From the NCBI RefSeq assembly GCF_051465645.1, contig NZ_CP195790.1:2232001-2296000 (forward strand): a DNA stretch of 64,000 nt, written 5' to 3'. The stretch's first letter is position 1, and every line of letters starts with the position of its first letter. Both the position numbers and the translations under genes were made by a program. Shown piece by piece: positions 46,053 to 55,147 of this stretch. This DNA comes from Planctomicrobium sp051465645 (lineage in GTDB: Bacteria; Planctomycetota; Planctomycetia; Planctomycetales; Planctomycetaceae). The notes under the pieces were generated by a model that worked only from the letters and a program-made list of their open reading frames with translations, ran no database searches and was not told the DNA's origin.

Positions 46053-47063
46053 ATGTTGAGATCACTCTCTCTTCCAACTCAGGCAACCGCGTTTCCGGGA
46101 ATCATTTCGATGATTGAAAGCACTCATCGTGGTCATATCGTGATCGCCGGAGGGAGCGGGTTTCTTGGTGTCTCACTGGCAACTCACCTGATCAACAAGG
46201 GGTGGGCGGTCACCATTCTTTCTCGCACTCCTCCGCGTTGTCTCGGACAGTGGACTCACGTGACCTGGGATGCACACACACTCGGAGACTGGAGCCACGT
46301 TCTCGATGGTGCTCAGGGGTTGGTCAATCTCACTGGGCGAACCGTCGACTGCATCAAGACTCCAGACCATCAAGACGAAATCCTGCGAAGTCGGGTTGAG
46401 TCCACCAGAGTACTTGGGCTCGCGGTTCGAGCAGTGAAAGCACCGCCGCCAGTCTGGGTTCAGATGAGCACAGCGCACATTTATGGCGATCCACCAGAAG
46501 TCGTGTGCAACGAGAACTCTGCATTCGGATACGGACTTGCGCCGTTTGTCGGTCAGGCATGGGAACGTGAATTTGCAGAGAGCGTTCTGCCAACTCAACG
46601 ACAGGTGATACTCCGCACAAGCTTTGTGATCGGGCACAATCGAGGAAACAACGGAGGCGCGTTGAAGCGATTGCTGACGCTGGTACGTCTCGGGCTGGGT
46701 GGCACCGTCGGTTCCGGAAAACAAGGAATGAGCTGGATTCACGAAACCGACATGAACCGCATCTTCGATCGTGCACTGACAAACGAACAGATGCAGGGAG
46801 CTTACATCGCATCCTCCCCGAATCCTGTCCCGCAGCGTCAGTTCATGAAAACACTTCGACGGGTTGTCGGAATGCCGGTCGGGTTGCCCGCCTTTTCATG
46901 GATGGTCCGTATTGGAGCCCCATTATTCATGCGGACTGATCCAGAACTTGCACTCTATGGTCGCTATGTCTTCCCACAGCGACTTCGAGATGAAGGCTTC
47001 GAATTCCAGTTTCCAGATCTGGAAGTAGCACTGCGAGATCTGTTGAAATCGTCGGCCAAGTAA
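46053..47063 (+). CDS. TIGR01777-family NAD(P)-dependent epimerase (YfcH-like)
   Basis: An extended short-chain dehydrogenase of the YfcH/SulA family with unknown substrate. The frame opens at ATG 46053, but ATG 46110 (MIESTHRGHIVIAGGSGFLG) is the more likely start, because the Rossmann motif GGSGFLG then sits near residue 15. Family motifs: VNLTGRTVDCI, then RVESTRVL, STAHIYGD, and GLGGTVGSGKQGMSWIHETD. The C-terminal DUF1731-like helix region ends with FEFQFPDLEVALRDLL. It is 61 nt after the DUF4175-like gene. Confidence 0.85.
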   Translation: MLRSLSLPTQATAFPGIISMIESTHRGHIVIAGGSGFLGVSLATHLINKGWAVTILSRTPPRCLGQWTHVTWDAHTLGDWSHVLDGAQGLVNLTGRTVDCIKTPDHQDEILRSRVESTRVLGLAVRAVKAPPPVWVQMSTAHIYGDPPEVVCNENSAFGYGLAPFVGQAWEREFAESVLPTQRQVILRTSFVIGHNRGNNGGALKRLLTLVRLGLGGTVGSGKQGMSWIHETDMNRIFDRALTNEQMQGAYIASSPNPVPQRQFMKTLRRVVGMPVGLPAFSWMVRIGAPLFMRTDPELALYGRYVFPQRLRDEGFEFQFPDLEVALRDLLKSSAK

Positions 47064-47094
47064 CGAACGCTGGGGATCATGTTTTCAAAGACGC

Positions 47095-47718
47095 CTACTT
47101 CCTGGCGCTGTAGCTCGTGATCAAATTGCGATAAGCCGGGAGGTGATTCGAGAAGAGAGCTCCCAGCCCTTCGACATCGTTTCGCCAATCACGATGCAAT
47201 TCACAAGCAACTCCGAACCATGTCATCAGCTGAGCACCAGCGGCAGCCATGCGCGCCCATGCCGCATCGCGAGTCGTCTTATTAAAGGTTCCAGACGCAT
47301 CGGTCACGATGAAGACTTCATACCCTTCTTCAAGAGCCGACAATGCAGGAAACGCCACACACACTTCGGTGACGACACCTGCAATGAGCAACTGTTTCTT
47401 CCCAGTTGCCTTGACCTCTTTCACAAAGTCGTCGTTATCCCAGGCATTGATCTGCCCGGGACGAGCGATGTAAGGAGCGTCTGGAAAAAGCTCTTTCAAT
47501 TCAGGAACAAGAGGTCCATTTGGCCCAGTCTCGAAGCTCGTTGTCAGGATCGTCGGCAGATTGAAATATTTTGCGGCATCAGCAAGTGCGAGAACATTGT
47601 TCTTGAACTCGTCTGGCGAGAAATCGCCAACGATATTGCATAGGCCGGACTGGTGATCGACCAGCAATACGGCAACATCGGTTTTGTCCAGACGACGATA
47701 TTGAAAAGTTGAGCTCAT
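47095..47718 (-). CDS. isochorismatase-family hydrolase (YcaC-like)
   Basis: A cysteine hydrolase of the isochorismatase superfamily. The ATG at 47718 is preferred because GGAG lies 5-6 nt upstream; the frame extends to 47868. The 207 residues show LLVDHQSGLCNIV with the catalytic Asp and the nucleophile loop IAGVVTEVCVAFPAL with Cys and the cis-peptide preceding it. INAWDNDDFVKEVKATGKKQLLIAG resembles YcaC. YcaC proteins are octameric, with unresolved substrate. It converges with the epimerase gene (31 nt apart) with no visible terminator between. Confidence 0.85.
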   Translation of the reverse strand: MSSTFQYRRLDKTDVAVLLVDHQSGLCNIVGDFSPDEFKNNVLALADAAKYFNLPTILTTSFETGPNGPLVPELKELFPDAPYIARPGQINAWDNDDFVKEVKATGKKQLLIAGVVTEVCVAFPALSALEEGYEVFIVTDASGTFNKTTRDAAWARMAAAGAQLMTWFGVACELHRDWRNDVEGLGALFSNHLPAYRNLITSYSARK

Positions 47719-48086
47719 TGTTTCTCCGATTGTTGCCCACGTCTTGATCAGGTCATCCCCCGACATCTCCTCGTTATAGTCAGGGAACACGACCTGTACA
47801 GAGCTTTCAGATAGAATCAGACGCACAACTCTCGGCAGGCTTTCTTCTGTTACACAGGTGCATTTCAATACATCGAATCACAACAGAATTCTTATTCTCA
47901 CCCTGTCACTAGTGAGGCGTTTTGATTCTCCATTCGCATTTCATTGAGAACTATTCGGAAAGAAGCTGACTTCGCCTGTTGAAACTGGGCTTTTCAATGC
48001 GTTTAAGAAAGCTGATCATGGCAAAGAATCATCGCACCCGCTGGTCACTCATCGAGAGTGGGAATTGATAGGACGGAGAAGATGGC
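47719..48086. other. divergent spacer upstream of the YcaC-like and CPBP genes
   Basis: The stretch includes the N-terminal in-frame extension of the minus-strand hydrolase (47719-47868), judged non-coding, and about 220 nt more. I see no promoter, repeat or small ORF that I can support. Confidence 0.35.
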
Positions 48087-49016
48087 ATGCGTACCAATTG
48101 GCTCACGCGACGTCAGCACTTGCCAGTCAGTCAGGATTCTGCGGCCTGTTCGATCTTTGAAGCACTAGCCTGGATGGCGGGATTTCTCTTTGCTCAAGCA
48201 ATCGCGCTCGCTGCAGTTCTGACGATTCTCTATACCAGCTCTTTCGGATTGATTTGGCCGAATCAGAAGGAACTCGTTCACTGGATTCTCGACACGAACC
48301 TTGACCGCTCTTTTCTGTTAATCGGAACGCCTGTCCTCGGGGCCGTCTTCTTATTGCTGCCACTTATCCGCTGGCGAGAAGGTCAAAACTACCGCGAACG
48401 CATTGGGTGGAGGACGCCAACTGTCGACGAATTTGTCATTTCGCTGGCGACGGTCTGTCCCATCGCGCTGATTGGAAATCTTCTGTATGAGGTGACAAAT
48501 CTCTGGTGGAAAGGCGAGGAGGTCATTGCGTGGACATCGGCCACGGCGATCCAGCAGACGTCACTCGAACACTTGTATTCCACGTTTCATGGAGTTCCAT
48601 ACCCGATCCTGATCGTCGCGATGGCACTGGCTCCGGCGTTTTTAGAAGAACTGATTTTTCGCGGGGTCCTTGGCCGCAGACTGGTCGGTCGATACGGAGT
48701 CACCGCTGGCGTCTTGTTGTCTTCCACATGCTTTGCCGCGGTGCATGGGTCACTCCCTCACGCACTGGCCACACTTCCCGTTGGCATCCTGTTGCATCTG
48801 CTCTATCTGCAAACAGGCACGATCTGGGTGCCGGTCCTCGTCCACTTTGGAAACAACCTGCTCGCGGTCTCGCTTGTCCATTTTAATCTGCAGCAGGAAT
48901 CAACGTTCTCCCCGACTCTGGTGTTCTCGATGAGTCTGTATCTCGTGATGATGCTGGCGCTCCTGTCTGTCCGCACTCAGGAATGGCAACTCAGAAACCA
49001 GCAATCAACGATTTAG
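48087..49016 (+). CDS. CPBP-family intramembrane glutamic endopeptidase
   Basis: A Rce1/CAAX-like (Abi, CPBP) membrane protease. ATG 48087 has GGAG at 48075-48078 and gives 309 residues. About eight hydrophobic segments are visible. The three active-site motifs are present in order: EELIFRGVLGRR (Glu-Glu-x3-Arg), CFAAVHGSLP (Phe-x3-His) and LVHFGNNLLA (His-x3-Asn). In bacteria such proteins act in maturation, regulated proteolysis or immunity against bacteriocins. There is no neighbour that narrows the role. Confidence 0.9.
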   Translation: MRTNWLTRRQHLPVSQDSAACSIFEALAWMAGFLFAQAIALAAVLTILYTSSFGLIWPNQKELVHWILDTNLDRSFLLIGTPVLGAVFLLLPLIRWREGQNYRERIGWRTPTVDEFVISLATVCPIALIGNLLYEVTNLWWKGEEVIAWTSATAIQQTSLEHLYSTFHGVPYPILIVAMALAPAFLEELIFRGVLGRRLVGRYGVTAGVLLSSTCFAAVHGSLPHALATLPVGILLHLLYLQTGTIWVPVLVHFGNNLLAVSLVHFNLQQESTFSPTLVFSMSLYLVMMLALLSVRTQEWQLRNQQSTI

Positions 49017-49328
49017 ACGACCTTCGTCCAAAAGAAGGTTTCAGTGGCACCAGAGGCGTCCCACGCTCCAGAATGGAACGCGATCTCTGAACGAACAGTG
49101 CCTGTCGGGTTGAAACCATGCGAAGCATTCCCCCTAAGAGACGACGAAAAGCAGCTCATCACAACTCTGTAACCTCTTAAAATGGCGGCACTTGCAGGCC
49201 ATCCAACCTGACAATTCCAGTAATCCATCTCATCCTAATTCGGATGAAAGAACTGAATTCCCCCAGTTTTCTGTCTGAAATCGTCGTACGATTTGATGCA
49301 GAGACTTTGATTTACAACGGGAGGGAAG
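49017..49328. other. 312-nt spacer
   Basis: No gene supported. A 71-codon minus-strand frame (49013-49228) overlaps the CPBP stop and is probably chance. The promoter of the 167-aa protein gene is expected here but not recognised. Confidence 0.35.
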
Positions 49329-49832
49329 ATGGCACTTCGACACGACCTCGAACAGCACCTGTCCAGGTTGTCTCAGTCATCAACCACAATGCCGACGACG
49401 GTGCAAATCGCGGATTCAAACGGAATTGAACTCAGACTGGAACTGGTTCGCCTGGAGTCCATGAGTTGTGCGTTCTCGGAACTGGTTCTGTTCGTACCAC
49501 AGCTGAGTAACGTGGCGTTTGATGTTCTGAAACGCTGGGCGGATGCTTTAAGCCAACGAGTCCGATATCTGATGGAAAAAATCGGAATGCTCGAAGTCGA
49601 TCCGACTCACGGGCAGGTTCTTATCCGATCACTTCCACCACATTCGACACCGGCAGGGCAGCAGTATTACGAAGTGCTGCTCTCACAGTCCGGGAATGGA
49701 ACTTTTGCTTTGCGAAGATACCGATCCATCGCAGGTCAACCAGGACGAGACCTTGTCGAGATCACGGTGACGCACGAGGTTCTTTTCAAGCTGGTCGAGG
49801 ACTTGATTGAAACGATCCCGACCGGCCCTTGA
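49329..49832 (+). CDS. conserved hypothetical protein of 167 residues
   Basis: ATG 49329 follows GGGAGGG (49318-49325). The protein has no signal peptide, TM helix or cysteine-rich site. It begins with a short helix (ALRHDLEQHLSRLSQ) followed by an alternating beta pattern (VQIADSNGIELRLELVRLE), a central helix (AFDVLKRWADALSQRVRYLMEKIGML) and a second beta sheet (YYEVLLSQSGNGTFALRRYR). This would fit a small cytoplasmic alpha/beta protein. I do not recognise the family. Two hairpins follow the stop codon. Confidence 0.65.
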   Translation: MALRHDLEQHLSRLSQSSTTMPTTVQIADSNGIELRLELVRLESMSCAFSELVLFVPQLSNVAFDVLKRWADALSQRVRYLMEKIGMLEVDPTHGQVLIRSLPPHSTPAGQQYYEVLLSQSGNGTFALRRYRSIAGQPGRDLVEITVTHEVLFKLVEDLIETIPTGP

Positions 49833-49855
49833 ACATCCAAGTAAGGATGTTCAAG
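49828..49855 (+). repeat. 11-bp hairpin overlapping the stop codon
   Basis: CTTGAACATCC (49828-49838) pairs perfectly with GGATGTTCAAG (49845-49855), loop 6 nt. The stop codon TGA of the upstream gene (49830-49832) lies in the left arm. No T-tract follows, so it may be a terminator helper or an mRNA 3'-end structure. Confidence 0.6.
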
Positions 49856-49888
49856 CAACCGGCAAGGATGTCATTCAACATGACTTAA

Positions 49889-49925
49889 CGAAACAAGGGG
49901 AGCAATTCCCCCCGGATTGCTCCCC
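49889..49925 (-). terminator. terminator of the YHS-domain protein gene
   Basis: GGGGAGCAAT (49897-49906) pairs with ATTGCTCCCC (49916-49925). On the minus strand it is followed by TTGTTTCGTT. It lies 54 nt past the minus-strand stop. Confidence 0.75.
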
Positions 49926-49978
49926 CTGCACGTCAAACCGATCGAGTCAATCGGTCGAGTCTTGTTGACCTGTTCGGT

Positions 49979-51862
49979 CTATTCGTTCATTGCATGGCTG
50001 CTTGGTGCGGCAACAAATGTTTCCATCGTTTCAACTGATGAAAACAGATACAGACGGCCTTTGAACCAGACTGCATAGTCCAGCGAGCCTTCCAAAGCTT
50101 CGCCTGCCAGAGCCTCGTGAATCACGTCGCCGCATGAATTCACAGGAGCGTACTTCGCTGGTTCTGCTTCAAACTTCTCCATCGCCTCTTTTGAAGAGAA
50201 GCTGTAGGTGTAGTCGTTGTAGACCACTTCGAATTCTGCTTTGGAATCGACAAGGTCTCGCTGATCTCGCAACACGACCGGGCAGAAGCCTTTCAATCCC
50301 GCCATATTTTTTCTGGCAGCAATCCGCTCAAACTTTGACTTTGGGTCACTCTGTTGAGCTGGCTTTTCTTCATTTGGTGCAGGAGGCAGTTCAGCGGCAT
50401 TGGACTTCACAGCTGGTGCGTCAGGAACCGGAGGAGCCATCGACAATTTCGGCAGGCTCTCCTCTGAAGGAAGTTCCAGTGCTGGAACCTTCATCTCTTT
50501 TGGCTCTTCCAATGGCAGTGTCGGTTGATCAGCTGGCTTAGCAGCTGTGACTTCTGGTGGAGCGACCGGCAGCAACTTCAGAGTCGGCACATTCTGAAGC
50601 TGAACCTGAGGAGAATCAACCATCGCTACCTGAACCGGAGGCGTAGCTGGTGCAGGCGTCTGTGTCGCAACCTGTGGGGCCGCATCAGGAGTTGCTGGCA
50701 TCGCATCTGGGACCTTCGCAGGCAGAATGGCGACATCAGCATCCAGTGTCAGACCGGTATACGGTTTATCTACTCCCTGAGCAGCAACTGCAGGCTCAGT
50801 TGGCTTGGCCATTGTGGACTTGTCCGCAGGGAACAGGTCTGCAAATGGATCAGCAGATTTTGGAGCGGTAGCTTTCGGAACAGCAGCGGTGGCAACTGGT
50901 GGAGTCGCTGGAGCTGCCCCCCCTTCTGGTGCAGGTGGCAGGATATTTGCCACTGGCTTCTGTGCCTGAGCCCCTCCCATCGGCTCCCCTGGAGCGATCC
51001 CCTGCACTGGTGGCAAAGCCTGAGGCTTGATTTCCAGTGATGGCATACTGTTGCTGGCAGACAACGGTGCCGGAGGGACAAGTGGAGAGACAACTGGAGC
51101 TTGATAGGAATCCTGAGGAGGCGGAGGAGCCTGAACGGTTTTCTGCTCTCCCTGCATGATCATCTTCAGCTCAGGCAGATTCTGGAGTGGAGGCAGTTGA
51201 ACCCCTGGTGCAGGTGGAGGTGCAACTCGCACCTGCTGACTCATACCAACTCCTCCATCTGGAGCAGGTGGCACATGATCCACAATCGGATTGACCGATG
51301 GTGAAGGCTGAAACAACCCTGGCTGCATTGTCGCAGGTGGTGCAGATGGAATCCCTGGGATCTGCCCCGGTGTCGAACCAGTAACACCCGGTGCCTGTGG
51401 AGGCGATGGGTACTGTGACGCCTTCGGATAATTCATACCCGGATCGACAGGAGCCGTTGTCCGTCCTCGGAAGACACGCCCGAACCGATTCAGAATCCCT
51501 GATGACTCTGTCTGTTGAACATCTGACTGATATTGAACAGTCTGATACTCACCACGATTTGCCTGAATCGGCTTGCTGTGATCTTGTGATGCTGAGCGAC
51601 TCAGAATCGGCATCGTTTGGTTGGCATTTGCACCGGCACCAGAGTGCTGTGCAGTTGTGTTCACTGGAATCGGCTGCAATGCAAGCGGTGCATCGACGGG
51701 AAACATCCCCGGTGCATAACCGGGAGCGACATTGGCACCCGATGCTGGATACATTGACTGTTGAGCAACTACGGAACCCGACAGGGAACACACAGCTGAA
51801 CCAGCAATCGATGCCAGCATCAGTGGACGAGTGGTTCGAATCAGGCGTCGATAGAGAGTCAT
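49979..51862 (-). CDS. exported Pro-rich protein with C-terminal YHS-like domain
   Basis: The ATG at 51862 follows GGGAG at about 9 nt. The 627 residues have a signal peptide (about 1-33, ending VVAQQ), then nearly 450 residues of Pro/Ala/Gln/Val-rich disordered sequence. A C-terminal compact domain (about 520-625) begins LKGFCPVVLRDQRDLVD. This, with FEVVYNDYTYSFSSKEAMEKFEAEPAKYAP, resembles a YHS/TRASH-type metal-binding or related fold; the paired Cys is represented by GFCPV and a later NSCGD. The same pattern (YLFSSVETMETFVAAP) recurs right after, giving two tandem copies. Probably a periplasmic or cell-wall protein. Function unknown. Confidence 0.65.
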   Translation of the reverse strand: MTLYRRLIRTTRPLMLASIAGSAVCSLSGSVVAQQSMYPASGANVAPGYAPGMFPVDAPLALQPIPVNTTAQHSGAGANANQTMPILSRSASQDHSKPIQANRGEYQTVQYQSDVQQTESSGILNRFGRVFRGRTTAPVDPGMNYPKASQYPSPPQAPGVTGSTPGQIPGIPSAPPATMQPGLFQPSPSVNPIVDHVPPAPDGGVGMSQQVRVAPPPAPGVQLPPLQNLPELKMIMQGEQKTVQAPPPPQDSYQAPVVSPLVPPAPLSASNSMPSLEIKPQALPPVQGIAPGEPMGGAQAQKPVANILPPAPEGGAAPATPPVATAAVPKATAPKSADPFADLFPADKSTMAKPTEPAVAAQGVDKPYTGLTLDADVAILPAKVPDAMPATPDAAPQVATQTPAPATPPVQVAMVDSPQVQLQNVPTLKLLPVAPPEVTAAKPADQPTLPLEEPKEMKVPALELPSEESLPKLSMAPPVPDAPAVKSNAAELPPAPNEEKPAQQSDPKSKFERIAARKNMAGLKGFCPVVLRDQRDLVDSKAEFEVVYNDYTYSFSSKEAMEKFEAEPAKYAPVNSCGDVIHEALAGEALEGSLDYAVWFKGRLYLFSSVETMETFVAAPSSHAMNE

Positions 51863-52388
51863 CTTTTTACTGCTCCCTTATGGACAGACGGTGGTGACGC
51901 TGTCCATGGAAATGCCAATTAACTCGCCAGCCATTCCTGTTTCTCACTGGATGTCTCGAACAGTCGTTCGAGTTTCCAGTCTTCAGCAGATTTCAGCACT
52001 CAAGCCACATGCATCAGAGACGACATGTGCACTTGGTAAATGCTGCAAATCCACGAAGAGAAACACAAAAAAACTGGATATGTTCGAATTCATCCCTGTA
52101 CCGTTCAGCAGAATTCCATCACTCTGGAAGTCAGCAAAACGCAGAAACGGTATGGCGATTCGTGACAACAGTCGGATTCACGATTCACCATCCTCCGAGG
52201 CCCCCCCTCGGCGAATTCTCAAAACAATTCCTACAGCCGGATTATCCGGCGGCTTTGGAAATATCGGCGTGCTGGTAAGATGCAGATAAAGGACTGATGG
52301 CTATTCTCAATTGATTCGATCCGAAGATCGAGACCATGTCATACAGTCGAAAACATCAAAAAACTCAACACAACCTACCTGGTTTGCC
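51863..52388. other. 526-nt divergent spacer
   Basis: Frames of 132 codons (51891-52289) and less are present but have no ribosome site or family features. A GC-rich hairpin-like CCGAGG/CCTCGG pairing lies near 52195-52211. It should hold promoters of the YHS-type gene and sppA; none could be assigned. Confidence 0.35.
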
Positions 52389-53414
52389 ATGAATCAACCG
52401 ATCGACACGACTTCGCAGCAGCCCATCAAGGTGATCGTTGTGAACCCGAGCCGCCGCTGGCTGATCACGATTTTGATCTTAATGCTGGTGGGATCACTCT
52501 TTGTGAACTTGACCCTGTCGGCGATGAAGTCCGACTTCACAACTGAAACGAATGCACCGACGGAGAAGTTCCATTCCGGTGACTCAAAAGCGACCGACAA
52601 GATTGCCAGAATCGTCACTGACTTCACGATCATGCCACCACACACTGATCGCCTGCTCAAGATCATCGAGCACGTTCAGAAGAAAGTTGACGTGAAAGGC
52701 GTTTTGCTTGTCATCGATAGTCCCGGTGGACTGGTGTCAGACAGCCATGAGATTTACCACAAGCTGCTGAAGCTGAGCGAAAAGAAGCCGATTCATGTCT
52801 ACATGAAAGGGATCGCAGCATCTGGAGGTTATTACATCGCAATGGGTGCCGGAGAAGGTGCCCCTATCTATGCCGAACCGACAACCTGGACGGGTTCAAT
52901 CGGCGTCATTATGCCACGTTATGATGTTAGCGAACTCGCCAACAAGTTCGGTATCAAACCGGATTCACTCGCAACGGGTCCACTCAAAGACACTCTGAAT
53001 CCATTGAAGGAACTGAGTGAAGCGGAAAGAAAAGTCTGGATGACAATCCTGGACGATTCCTTCAACCGATTCCTGAAAGTCATTGATGACAGTCGTGCCA
53101 ACCTGAACATGGATCAGGTGAAAGCGCTGGCAACCGGGCAGGTTTACACCGCTCAACAGGCGTTGGATCTGGGGCTCATCGACAAGATTGGTTACGAAGA
53201 AGATGTCGTCGCCGCGCTGAAAGAGAAGCTGGGACTGACTTCTGTGAAAGTCATCAACTACGAATCGCAGAAATCACTGGCTGAAATCCTCGTTGGAGCC
53301 CAAGCCGCTTCAGTCCAGACTGACCCGTTGACGCGCGTTCTCGACGCCAATGTCCCTCGCGCAATGTACCTCTTCGGGTGGCCAGCGACGCCATCTTACA
53401 TGTCGACTTATTAA
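52389..53414 (+). CDS. sppA: signal peptide peptidase SppA (S49 family)
   Basis: SppA degrades leftover signal peptides in the membrane using a Ser/Lys dyad. ATG 52389 (MNQPIDTTSQQPI) is chosen; the frame extends to 52311. Of the 341 residues, one N-terminal TM helix spans about 25-45. The S49 core has KGVLLVIDSPGG, the nucleophile Ser in GIAASGGYYIAMGA, and TGSIGV. The likely general-base Lys lies in the GPLKD motif. This is the short, single-domain form seen in Gram-positives and many planctomycetes. It converges with the PspA homologue gene, sharing a terminator. Confidence 0.92.
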   Translation: MNQPIDTTSQQPIKVIVVNPSRRWLITILILMLVGSLFVNLTLSAMKSDFTTETNAPTEKFHSGDSKATDKIARIVTDFTIMPPHTDRLLKIIEHVQKKVDVKGVLLVIDSPGGLVSDSHEIYHKLLKLSEKKPIHVYMKGIAASGGYYIAMGAGEGAPIYAEPTTWTGSIGVIMPRYDVSELANKFGIKPDSLATGPLKDTLNPLKELSEAERKVWMTILDDSFNRFLKVIDDSRANLNMDQVKALATGQVYTAQQALDLGLIDKIGYEEDVVAALKEKLGLTSVKVINYESQKSLAEILVGAQAASVQTDPLTRVLDANVPRAMYLFGWPATPSYMSTY

Positions 53415-53440
53415 AAGTCTGAGGACATTCACCCGTCTCG

Positions 53441-53499
53441 AAAACAAAGTGACCTCGTCGCGGTGTTCTCATAAGAACGAATGCGACGAGGTCACTTTT
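53441..53499. terminator. bidirectional terminator between sppA and pspA
   Basis: A 16-bp stem pairs 53446-53461 with 53483-53498 and contains an inner GTTCT/AGAAC hairpin. TTTT follows on the plus strand and TTTGTTTT on the minus strand. It serves both converging genes. Confidence 0.9.
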
Positions 53500-53555
53500 G
53501 TATTTCAGCAACGGATTTCTAATCCGTCGGCCAGTTGATGCCGTCGGTCAGCTTA

Positions 53556-54113
53556 TCAGCCGCCCAGGTTCATTTGGCGTCTCAATTCTTCCAGTTCGGA
53601 ATCAACGCGATTTGGACGCGAATTCGTCACGGAAGCGAGAGTCGAATCAACAAATGAACGTGTTCCCCCTTCACTTGCCGCTTCAGCTTCTCCACGCATT
53701 TCTTTCAGTCGACGACATGCATCAGCGACTCTCGCCTGCAATGCCGACAACATTGTCTGCAGATGGTCGCGTGTTCCGATGGCAGCCTGAAGCTGTTGCT
53801 CTAATCCGGCGATCAGATCTTCAACCTCATATTTGCGTTCAAGGCATTCTCGCGCAATTCCCTCTTCGCTGGACTTCAACGCATCTTGAGCCCTGACAAT
53901 CCATCGAGCGATCTCAAGTCGATGCTCAGAGATTTCTGTCTCAAGCCTCCCGACGTTGGAAATCGCCGTGCGAACACAGCGTTCCGCTCCTGCAACCCCT
54001 TCTTTCATTTCTCCAAGAATCGCTTCAAGGGCTGCCAAGGGGTCTTCGCAACGCGTCAACAGAGAACTGAGATTACAGGTGACGATGTCCGTTAATCTGC
54101 TGAAGTATGCCAT
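53556..54113 (-). CDS. PspA/IM30-family envelope stress protein
   Basis: PspA/Vipp1 proteins are ESCRT-III-like coiled-coil proteins that coat and stabilise the inner membrane. The ATG at 54113 (MAYFSRLTDIVTCNLSSLL) follows GAGG with good spacing; 185 residues. The N-terminal amphipathic helix and the long coiled coil (AALEAILGEMKEGVAGAERCVRTAISNVGRLE and onward) match the family. It is shorter than the usual 220-230 residues, ending soon after the hairpin, with a separate C-terminal helix ELEELRRQMN. No pspB/C/F genes lie nearby. An ECF sigma gene lies 386 nt upstream on the same strand. Confidence 0.8.
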   Translation of the reverse strand: MAYFSRLTDIVTCNLSSLLTRCEDPLAALEAILGEMKEGVAGAERCVRTAISNVGRLETEISEHRLEIARWIVRAQDALKSSEEGIARECLERKYEVEDLIAGLEQQLQAAIGTRDHLQTMLSALQARVADACRRLKEMRGEAEAASEGGTRSFVDSTLASVTNSRPNRVDSELEELRRQMNLGG

Positions 54114-54499
54114 ATCAATCCTCAATCAACATCGGACCGGTCACGTCCGGTTTCGCCAGCGGCAATTGTCGCCTTCGCCGCCACGACATCGTGACGTCCC
54201 TTTGAGTCATCAACTCTATCTATTCAACAAAACGAGACCTGTCTGGTCTCTCTTTCCCCAACCTTCGAGCGATCTCTCTTACGAAACCTCGACGTATCGG
54301 GATTGCCTCAAATACCGGCCCACATTTTTCTTAACGTTTCGTAATATTCGACGGATCAAAAATGTCGGTAAAGAGGGCGTTTTTCTCAAAGTCAAATCGT
54401 TCCCTACCCCATCCATCCGGGACTGATTCGTCCACACAACAATCATTTCAGAACGGTATCTGTTCCCGCGTTCCAGAAGCCATTCAATCTGAAAACACT
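54114..54499. other. 386-nt spacer between the ECF sigma and PspA genes
   Basis: It should contain the pspA promoter on the minus strand and the 3' end of the sigma factor transcript. No clear terminator, operator or small ORF could be supported. Confidence 0.35.
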
Positions 54500-55093
54500 C
54501 TATCTTGAATCTGCCTCATAGCTTGGAGCCATTCCTCTGGAACGCAGTTTTTCCGCAAGCTTTTCCCGGGCGAGACGCAATCGGCTTTTACAGGTCGCCA
54601 ATGGCACATCCATGATTTCGGCAACCTCAGGCAAACTCAATTCAGAAAAATGGTGTAACAGAAATGTCTGACGCTGATCCTCCGGAATCTCTGCCAGTAA
54701 TTCGTCGATCAATTCGCTGAATTCACGTTGTTCCAGGGCCATTTCTGGCGGGCGGAACTCGTCTGCAATCCGTGCCACCAGATCGTCTTCCGCATCACGC
54801 TGACGAACCAGAGACTTCACCAGTGCATTGTTCGAGTGTCGCCGCACATTGTCGATCAAAAGATTTCTGGCAAGTCGAAAAAGCCATCCTCGGAATCGCC
54901 CCAGGGTCAGGTAATCCCATGCGTGATTGTGAACTTTGAGCAGCGTTTCCTGAGCCAGATCTTCGGAAAGCTGCAAATCACGCGTATTTCGCATGAAAAA
55001 GCCAATGAGAACTCCCTGATAGCGTTCAACGATTTTGGCAAATGCCGCATCATCGCCAGATTGAACTCCAATCATGAGCTCGTCATCGGTCAT
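54500..55093 (-). CDS. ECF-type RNA polymerase sigma factor
   Basis: An extracytoplasmic-function sigma factor that directs RNA polymerase to stress promoters. The ATG at 55093 (MTDDELMIGVQSGDDAAF) gives 197 residues and starts right at the sigma-2 domain; the frame extends to a TTG at 55147 without a ribosome site. Sigma-2 (about 5-75) has DLAQETLLKVH and LGRFRGWLFRLARNLLID. Sigma-4 (about 135-190) has IPEDQRQTFLLHHFSELSLPEVAEIMDVPLATCKSRLRLAREKL. No anti-sigma gene is adjacent; planctomycetes have many such orphan ECF factors. A GGAACC-like -35 element lies upstream near 55228-55246 (minus strand), but the pairing -10 is not clear. Confidence 0.92.
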   Translation of the reverse strand: MTDDELMIGVQSGDDAAFAKIVERYQGVLIGFFMRNTRDLQLSEDLAQETLLKVHNHAWDYLTLGRFRGWLFRLARNLLIDNVRRHSNNALVKSLVRQRDAEDDLVARIADEFRPPEMALEQREFSELIDELLAEIPEDQRQTFLLHHFSELSLPEVAEIMDVPLATCKSRLRLAREKLAEKLRSRGMAPSYEADSR

Positions 55094-55147
55094 AAATCGC
55101 CAATCACCTTGTGAAACATGGTCTTCTTCAGGCAATCCACCTGACAA

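Noticed and set aside
52070..52110. GTTCGAATTC resembling a tRNA T-loop
   Set aside because: The surrounding bases do not fold into a cloverleaf and no acceptor or anticodon stem can be drawn.
51891..52289. 132-codon frame upstream of sppA
   Set aside because: No ribosome site, no hydrophobic or conserved segment; it lies in a divergent promoter region.
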